12,298 bases of DNA, from NCBI GenBank assembly GCA_031262845.1, contig JAISGZ010000034.1, positions 1 to 12,298 of the forward strand. The letters are read 5' to 3'. Each line of letters starts with the position of its first letter. Position 1 is the stretch's first letter. This stretch comes from Propionibacteriaceae bacterium. GTDB lineage: Bacteria; Actinomycetota; Actinomycetes; Propionibacteriales; Propionibacteriaceae. Both the position numbers and the translations under genes were made by a program. Under the pieces are notes generated by a model. That model saw only the letters and a list, made by a program, of their open reading frames with translations, was not told the DNA's origin and did no database searches. Below, in pieces: positions 7,472-12,298 of this stretch.

Positions 7472-8252
7472 TGGGGAAGACTTGAACTCGCGACCGGACG
7501 CTTCAGCATCCCGTTGGGTGATCGATTTCAATGACCGGAACGAAGCCGAGGCAGCCGAATACACACTGCCCTACCAACGAGTCCTAGAGCAGGTAAAGCC
7601 AGAAAGACTAAACAAATCCAAGGCCGTGAGCGAGAGTCCGTGGTGGCGATTCCTGAGAACCCGAGGTGAGATGCGTCAGGCCATCTCAGACTTGTCGGAA
7701 GTGTTGGTCATCGCACTTGTCAGCAAAACGGTTATGCCACTGCGAATCAAGGCTGGGCAGGTCTTCAGCCATAAGCTAGGTGTCTTTGCAACCGGCTCCT
7801 ACAACGACCAGGCGCTCTTGTCATCAAGCGTTCACTATCTATGGACTGTGAAGTACACGTCGACTATGAGAAATGATGTGAACTACTCACCTTCTGATGT
7901 CTTCGAAACTTTCCCTCGGCCTCAACCAATTTTACAACTATCGGAAATCGGTCGAACGCTTGATACCGAGCGCAGAGAAATAATGATTCGCCGAGGTTTA
8001 GGTCTCACGAAACTGTACAACCTTGTGAACGACCGGACTGTAGCCAGTTCTGGCAATCAGGACATTGCTCGGATGCGTGATATTCAGAGAGAACTCGATG
8101 AGTCAGTATTAGTAGCTTACGGCTGGAATGATATTCCCTTGGAATATGGGTTTTTCGCGTATCGCAACATGGAGCGATGGACTGTGAATCCGGCAGCGAG
8201 AACAGAAATTTTGGATCGCCTTCTTGAAGAAAATCTCAGAAGATCCAGTTAA
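7428..8252 (+). CDS. Silent alternative TRD cassette for the methyltransferase (no start codon)
   Basis: An intact 274-codon C-terminal methyltransferase fragment ending in TAA, opposite in strand to the expressed gene. A hand alignment to the expressed C-terminus is gapless and about 60% identical. Identical blocks include the first 34 residues (to WVIDF), MRQAISDLSEVLV, FETFPRP, RLGLTKLYNL-like and RTEILDRLLEEN; variable blocks lie between WVIDF and MRQAIS and between EVLV and FETFPRP. These features fit an MmeI-like target recognition domain. The frame is open upstream to 7173, but that stretch is the antisense of the recombinase, has no homology, and no convincing start lies between 7371 and the repeat. 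I read it as a stored, non-expressed cassette that becomes coding after inversion, not a free-standing gene. It shows no stops or frameshifts, so it is under selection. Confidence 0.88.
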   Translation, partial: AADPRNAEVLFPYLNGEDLNSRPDASASRWVIDFNDRNEAEAAEYTLPYQRVLEQVKPERLNKSKAVSESPWWRFLRTRGEMRQAISDLSEVLVIALVSKTVMPLRIKAGQVFSHKLGVFATGSYNDQALLSSSVHYLWTVKYTSTMRNDVNYSPSDVFETFPRPQPILQLSEIGRTLDTERREIMIRRGLGLTKLYNLVNDRTVASSGNQDIARMRDIQRELDESVLVAYGWNDIPLEYGFFAYRNMERWTVNPAARTEILDRLLEENLRRSS

Positions 8253-8381
8253 TCGGATGATCAAGATTGACGATCCTGTCATTCAATATCACGTTTAAGT
8301 GACGATCCGCTCTAATTTATGGTCGATCAGCAACTCGGAACCGATTCGTAGACTTGGATTGCTACGTCTCCGCTAAGAACA
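8253..8381. other. Spacer between the two convergent TRD cassettes
   Basis: A 129-bp, relatively AT-rich stretch between the TAA of the silent cassette and the TGA of the expressed one. It holds a short direct repeat (TGACGATCC at 8268-8276 and 8300-8308). I see no gene and no convincing hairpin followed by a T-run, so transcription of drmMI may continue through the antisense of the silent cassette toward the recombinase and the downstream operon. Confidence 0.5.
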
Positions 8382-11300
8382 TCACTGGCGTCGCCTATTT
8401 TCCTCAAGAAGGCGATCCAGGATTTCAGTCCTGACAGTTGGGCAAATAGTCCAACGCTCCATCTGTCGATAGGAATAAAAGCCATGATTCAGTTGAATAT
8501 CGTCCCAGCCGTAAGCTGCCATAACGGCTTTATCTAAAGATGCCTGATCATCCCGGAGTTGAGCGACGTCCAAGTCTGACTCGTCGACAATGTTAGGGTC
8601 ATTAATCAGGTTATATAACTTGGTAAGTCCGAGCCTCCGACGCGTCATGATCTCACGACGTTTGGAATGGAGGGTAAGTCCTATTCTTTCAAGGTCCTTT
8701 GTCTTCTCGGGTCTTGGGAATGTCTCGAAAATATCAGAAGGCGTGTAGACCGGATCAGCTCTCATCGTAGAGCCATATCGGAACGACCAAAGCTGATGAA
8801 AACTTGATGTCAGCACAGTCATATCGCTGTATTGACTAGTCGCAAAGACAACCAGTTTCTGGTCGAAGACCTGAGCCGTAGGAACGAATAGGGGAATTCG
8901 AGTCTTGCTGGTTTGAGCGAGGACCAACACTTCCGACAAATCTGAGATGGCCTGGCGCATCTGTGGAGCCCAAGCTGCGAACTTCCACCAATTGTCACGG
9001 CGGTAGGTGATCTTCCCCTTGGCTCGTTCTGGTTTGACCAGTCGCTCTACTCGGTCAAATGGCAAGCGGTAAGTTGCCGCTTCGTCTCTGGTGCGGGTCC
9101 CGAAGTCAATCACCCACCGTGACGCCGAAGCATCCGGCCTTGAGTTCAGGTCTTCGCCGTTCAGGTAGGGGAACAAGACCTCAGCATTGCGGGGATCAGC
9201 GGCAATCCACTCCTGCGCTTCTTCCGGTTCTAGAACAAATCCCATGCCAAGCACGTAGCAACCGATGTATGCAATTCCCGTGTTTTCGGCAAGTCTCTGT
9301 GGATTCCCTTCCACGCGTCCCATCGGTTCCAGAAGAGTGCTTATCTTTCGGACCGGCACATCGTCGGAGACCGGTTGGACTTCTTCCCCAACGGTCGCTC
9401 GAGTGCCCCAGACAGCGGCGTATTCGAGGTTGGCGCTGGCTGAGGGCCAAGACCGCGATTGAATGGACCGCGTGATGGTGAACCCGTGGTCAACCATCTG
9501 ATCTAAACCAACCTCACGGGTGTCACCTTGAGCGACCGTATTGGTGGCGATCAGACCGACCGTTCCGGTTTGACGTAACAGGTCGAAGGCGCGAATGAGG
9601 AAATAAGCGACATAGTCGGCACTGCCCCGGGCACCTCGGGCGATAACGTTGACAAACCAGTCACGCATATTGGTGCCCATGGCACCCGTGAGCTTCTGGC
9701 CACCCAAAAACGGTGGATTCCCAATCACGGCGTCGAAGCCGCCGCGTTCCATGACATCAGGGACGGCGAGAATCCAGTGAAGAGGTTTCCAATGGTCGTA
9801 ATCCGTGGTCACGGTTGGTGTCAGGTCGTGATCGATCAATGTGTCCAACGAGTCGGCACCGGTCCCCGTGGCACCAGAGCTGCTGTCGATGGGGAGTTGC
9901 CCGGCAGTTCCGAATTCCCTCAGGGCTAGGTCGGATAAGTGTCGGTAGGCGGCCTGCAGTTTGCGGTCCGGTACATGCTCGGTCCGATAGCTGGTGGAAC
10001 CGTCTTCGTGAACGACGACATCTTTAGTCTTTTTATCCTTACCGCGGGGCCCGCCCAGTGGCAGCCCAGCAGCGATGACGCCGTCAGCCAACTTCTTCAA
10101 CACGGCGAGGTCTTGGTTATTGGCATCAATCAGATGTTGCTTGGCCCGAGCTGATCTGGGGCCTTCGGGCTCGACGACGCTGGACAGTTGGCGGCGGCGG
10201 CCTATGACCCGATTGATGATGCCGTCAACGTCAAGCGAACCAGACAGAGGACTCATGTCTGGGGCGTCGTTGGGATAAATGTGCAGTTTGCGTAGTTGGT
10301 CCAGACTGGTGAGGCCCAGCAACGAGTTGCCGTGGAGGACTTTGTCGTCAACGAAGCTGAACGGTAAGGCGGGGTCAAGCGAGACCAACCAGAGCGACAG
10401 TTTGCACATCTCAACAGCCATGGCGTTAATGTCCGCCCCATACAGGCAATGAGCGACGACTTCGCGTAAAGCCCGCAACTCGTTTTCACGGGGATTGTCG
10501 TAGGAGCTACCTTCGCGGTGCCAGGCTTCGACAAGTTTGGCTGCTAGGTAGCGGGCCGCCGCCACCAGGAAAGCTCCCGAACCGCAGGCGATGTCGGCCA
10601 CCCGCAGCTCCAGAATCTGGTCCGAAGAGATCGGCACCCACCTGGTCCTGTCGTCACTCTGATGCGGGCCAGGGCTGAACGCCAGCGGTTCCAGTGCGTA
10701 GCGCACGACCTCTTCGGCTAGTGACTTGGGGGTGTAGTGGGCACCAGCATCCTTCCGCGACGGTGTTTCTTCGACTAGTAAACCGCCGGGCAGTACGACG
10801 ACTGGACGACCACGCAGGTCTTTCCTGATAATCCCAATCCACGAACGCAGGTCTCGCCGGATTTCCTCATCACGACTAACGGCTCGCAGAGCCAATTCGG
10901 CGCCTTCGACTGTGTCACCAGCGGCCAGCAACTTGGCTAGCTGCTTTGCAGTTGGTGGCTTGGCGGACGGTTGATGGGTTTTGAGCCAATCGATGATGGC
11001 GGTGGACAGAACCATATCGTCGGCCGGTTGAGCTTCGGCCAGTGCGTTGAGATCGTCAAGCGCCATTTCTGGTTCGTTACCGGCGCTGCCTACCAATCCC
11101 AGAACGATCCGATCGACGCGACGGCAGGTAAATCCGAGCAGACCCTCGTAGATGTAACCGATTTGTTCGACGTCGATATCGCGGAAAGAAATCCGCCGGG
11201 CCTCGCCGTTCTTCGGTGCGGCGTATTGGACAGCGTGTAACGCTTCCATCATGACGCGATCGGAGACCGTCAACCTCAGTGTCGCGTGAGGCTCAGGGTT

Positions 11301-12298
11301 TGTCGCCAGCAGAAATCGGAAGCGCTGCGAGTCAAACAGCGAACCGCCGTATTCAGGTAGCCGCAGATCCTCGAAGGTCGCACCGTGAAACAGCGCCAAT
11401 GACGTCGCCAACAGCCGGTGCCAAGCGAAATACGTCGAGTCCAGTGCTTCGGAACCTTCTTCACGTTCCCGCTGCTCAAGTTCATCAAGCAGGTTGGCCA
11501 TGCCGTAGCCCTGCTCGAACAGCACACCCTGTGGCAGCAAGTTCCGCTCTTCGGCGAAAAGCAGGAACACAATCCGCATCATGACCGTGACGACAGCTTC
11601 ATAGATTTCATCGGTGTCCGGCGGCAAAGGGTCCGGTAGCTGTCGAGCTTTGGCGTCTTCAGCGGCTTCGGAGAAAGCAGCCACCAGAAGTTCAACTGCC
11701 TGCCGAACTTGGACACCGAGCGCCTCGGTGACTTGCTCAGCGGCTAAAACCGAGTCTTTGAACAGGTTAGGTAACCGTCGCGCTGGATCGCCGCCGGTCA
11801 GTCGTTTGATACTCAAGAGCTCAACGAAGGCGTTGCGGGTAGCAACTTCCTCCATCCAGGTGAGCGCATCCACTGTGCCCGAAGCAGCCATAGAGTCAGT
11901 TGGCGCGGACACGACGGCCCACCAACGGCCATCAGTGACGACACCGATTGAAATCGTGGAGTTTTTCGTGCGCAGCATCTCGACCATGCGATCGATCGGA
12001 CTGGCCGCCCAACCATCGTTGGGCGAATCACGCAGTGAGTCAACCGGATCGATCACGGACACCAAAGCGCCAATAGTGTCGTCAACCTGTAACGCCCCCG
12101 TCGGAAGGACGCGAACCGCGCCATCCAGTGACCCGCATTCAAACGGGGCTAGATCAATCTCACCATTAAGGCGGTACTGCTGCCCCCAGTCGATCACTCG
12201 CCTCAGGACCCGTTCCACCCATTCGTCGCGGTGTTCGCGAGAATTCCGAATGGCTTCAACGGATTCACGGTCTTGATCCCAAGTCTCCCAAGCCAGCT
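8382..12298 (-). CDS. drmMI: DISARM class 1 adenine methyltransferase DrmMI (5'-truncated by window edge)
   Basis: A very large N6-adenine DNA methyltransferase, at least 1300 residues. The GTG at 12218 is not the real start: the frame continues upstream (LAWETWDQDRESVEAIR...) to the window edge, so the N-terminus is missing. Counting from 12218, an N-terminal domain contains VVTDGRWWAVV (about 93-103), the AdoMet-binding motif I is ADIACGSGAF near 540-550, and the catalytic motif IV is NPPF near 831-834. The helical spacers are typical of the Eco57I/MmeI/PglX type. From residue 1006 to the end (273 aa) lies an MmeI-like target recognition domain that is duplicated in inverted orientation next door. 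The family methylates adenine in one strand of an asymmetric site; in class 1 DISARM it protects the host DNA. BREX PglX is the main alternative, but the DrmA helicase in the same locus argues for DISARM. No clear nuclease motif was seen in the visible part. Confidence 0.88.
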   Translation of the reverse strand, partial: LAWETWDQDRESVEAIRNSREHRDEWVERVLRRVIDWGQQYRLNGEIDLAPFECGSLDGAVRVLPTGALQVDDTIGALVSVIDPVDSLRDSPNDGWAASPIDRMVEMLRTKNSTISIGVVTDGRWWAVVSAPTDSMAASGTVDALTWMEEVATRNAFVELLSIKRLTGGDPARRLPNLFKDSVLAAEQVTEALGVQVRQAVELLVAAFSEAAEDAKARQLPDPLPPDTDEIYEAVVTVMMRIVFLLFAEERNLLPQGVLFEQGYGMANLLDELEQREREEGSEALDSTYFAWHRLLATSLALFHGATFEDLRLPEYGGSLFDSQRFRFLLATNPEPHATLRLTVSDRVMMEALHAVQYAAPKNGEARRISFRDIDVEQIGYIYEGLLGFTCRRVDRIVLGLVGSAGNEPEMALDDLNALAEAQPADDMVLSTAIIDWLKTHQPSAKPPTAKQLAKLLAAGDTVEGAELALRAVSRDEEIRRDLRSWIGIIRKDLRGRPVVVLPGGLLVEETPSRKDAGAHYTPKSLAEEVVRYALEPLAFSPGPHQSDDRTRWVPISSDQILELRVADIACGSGAFLVAAARYLAAKLVEAWHREGSSYDNPRENELRALREVVAHCLYGADINAMAVEMCKLSLWLVSLDPALPFSFVDDKVLHGNSLLGLTSLDQLRKLHIYPNDAPDMSPLSGSLDVDGIINRVIGRRRQLSSVVEPEGPRSARAKQHLIDANNQDLAVLKKLADGVIAAGLPLGGPRGKDKKTKDVVVHEDGSTSYRTEHVPDRKLQAAYRHLSDLALREFGTAGQLPIDSSSGATGTGADSLDTLIDHDLTPTVTTDYDHWKPLHWILAVPDVMERGGFDAVIGNPPFLGGQKLTGAMGTNMRDWFVNVIARGARGSADYVAYFLIRAFDLLRQTGTVGLIATNTVAQGDTREVGLDQMVDHGFTITRSIQSRSWPSASANLEYAAVWGTRATVGEEVQPVSDDVPVRKISTLLEPMGRVEGNPQRLAENTGIAYIGCYVLGMGFVLEPEEAQEWIAADPRNAEVLFPYLNGEDLNSRPDASASRWVIDFGTRTRDEAATYRLPFDRVERLVKPERAKGKITYRRDNWWKFAAWAPQMRQAISDLSEVLVLAQTSKTRIPLFVPTAQVFDQKLVVFATSQYSDMTVLTSSFHQLWSFRYGSTMRADPVYTPSDIFETFPRPEKTKDLERIGLTLHSKRREIMTRRRLGLTKLYNLINDPNIVDESDLDVAQLRDDQASLDKAVMAAYGWDDIQLNHGFYSYRQMERWTICPTVRTEILDRLLEENRRRQ
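9160..9205 (-). repeat. 46-bp inverted repeat, right copy (recombination site)
   Basis: This is the partner of 7426-7471, perfectly matching in inverted orientation. It lies inside the methyltransferase gene, starting just before the codon for residue 1006 (counted from the GTG at 12218), and encodes the first 15 residues of the switchable TRD. Upstream of it the gene sequence has no counterpart on the left side, so it marks the beginning of the swappable part exactly. Confidence 0.95.

Larger units (their letters stand above)
7426..9205. other. Invertible DNA segment switching the methyltransferase C-terminus
   Basis: This 1780-bp segment is bounded by perfect 46-bp inverted repeats and contains two homologous TRD-coding arms pointing at each other: the expressed arm on the minus strand (9203-8382) and the silent arm on the plus strand (7428-8252), with 129 bp between their stop codons. 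The reading frame crosses both repeats in the same phase, so inversion exchanges one C-terminus (273 aa) for the other (274 aa) without a frameshift. Known parallels are invertible hsdS genes of type I restriction systems and invertible pglX genes of BREX. An adjacent serine recombinase supplies a plausible enzyme. Inversion itself is inferred; one orientation is all the sequence shows. Confidence 0.9.

Noticed and set aside
7428..8252. Silent cassette as a dead fragment left by insertion of a mobile element
   Set aside because: It is stop-free to a proper terminus, keeps every framework motif, aligns without gaps, and shares the exact in-phase 46-bp repeat; a decaying fragment would not.
8268..8308. 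Direct repeat TGACGATCC in the spacer as a CRISPR or iteron seed
   Set aside because: Only two nine-base copies occur, with no further units; chance is enough to explain it.
8215..8420. Second inverted repeat at the distal ends of the cassettes (about 16 identical bases around TGGATCGCCTTCTTGA) as another crossover site
   Set aside because: It is short, imperfect beyond the core, and codes for the conserved LDRLLEEN end; inversion there would only flip the spacer and change nothing.
7426..9205. Diversity-generating retroelement as explanation for two variable C-termini
   Set aside because: No reverse transcriptase is present, the differences are not confined to adenine positions, and the copies are inverted instead of direct.
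12216..12218. GTG at 12218 as the start of the methyltransferase
   Set aside because: The frame stays open to the window edge with plausible protein sequence, and no good ribosome site precedes the GTG, so the gene is truncated by the window.
11614..12276. 220-aa plus-strand frame
   Set aside because: It lies fully antisense to the methyltransferase coding region, its product is low-complexity Ser/Arg/Thr rich, and no domain is seen.

Overview
This window looks like the central part of a class 1 DISARM-type phage-defence locus, read on the minus strand. Its adenine methyltransferase gene carries a DNA-inversion switch. The host is a bacterium with moderate to slightly high GC (mid-50s percent by eye). 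Nothing such as rRNA or tRNA fixes the taxon; an actinobacterium is only a weak guess. Coding density is very high and there is no gene-free stretch above 300 bp.

Right part (12298 down to 8382, minus strand): a very large gamma-class N6-adenine methyltransferase of the DrmMI/PglX/MmeI-like type. It is cut by the right window edge, because the reading frame stays open to the last base. Its last 273 residues form an MmeI-like target-recognition domain (TRD).

Middle (9205 down to 7426): the inversion switch. A second, intact but promoterless and start-less copy of the same TRD lies tail to tail with the expressed one on the plus strand (7428-8252). The two copies align without gaps and are about 60% identical. 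Each begins with the same 46-bp sequence, present as a perfect inverted repeat (7426-7471 and 9160-9205). Beyond the repeat the proteins stay identical for 19 more residues while the DNA diverges only at synonymous sites. Inversion of the 1780-bp segment would replace the methyltransferase C-terminus in frame. A serine recombinase gene (7370-6081, minus strand) starts 55 bp outside the left repeat and is the obvious candidate for the inverting enzyme.

Left part (6040 down to 4, minus strand): a tight co-oriented chain of genes. They are a TIGR04255-family protein, a small helix-turn-helix protein, an unrecognised 308-aa protein with an SQTCD motif, and a 1254-aa helicase that matches DrmA. 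Junctions are ATGA overlaps or a 3-bp gap, which predicts translational coupling. The helicase stop overlaps the start of another gene running off the left edge, the expected place for drmB.

Interpretation: drmMI marks (and may help sense) DNA and DrmA is the helicase of the defence complex. The recombinase and spare TRD would let a clonal population carry two methylation specificities. The three-gene insert between the methyltransferase module and drmA is not part of canonical DISARM and is of unknown role.
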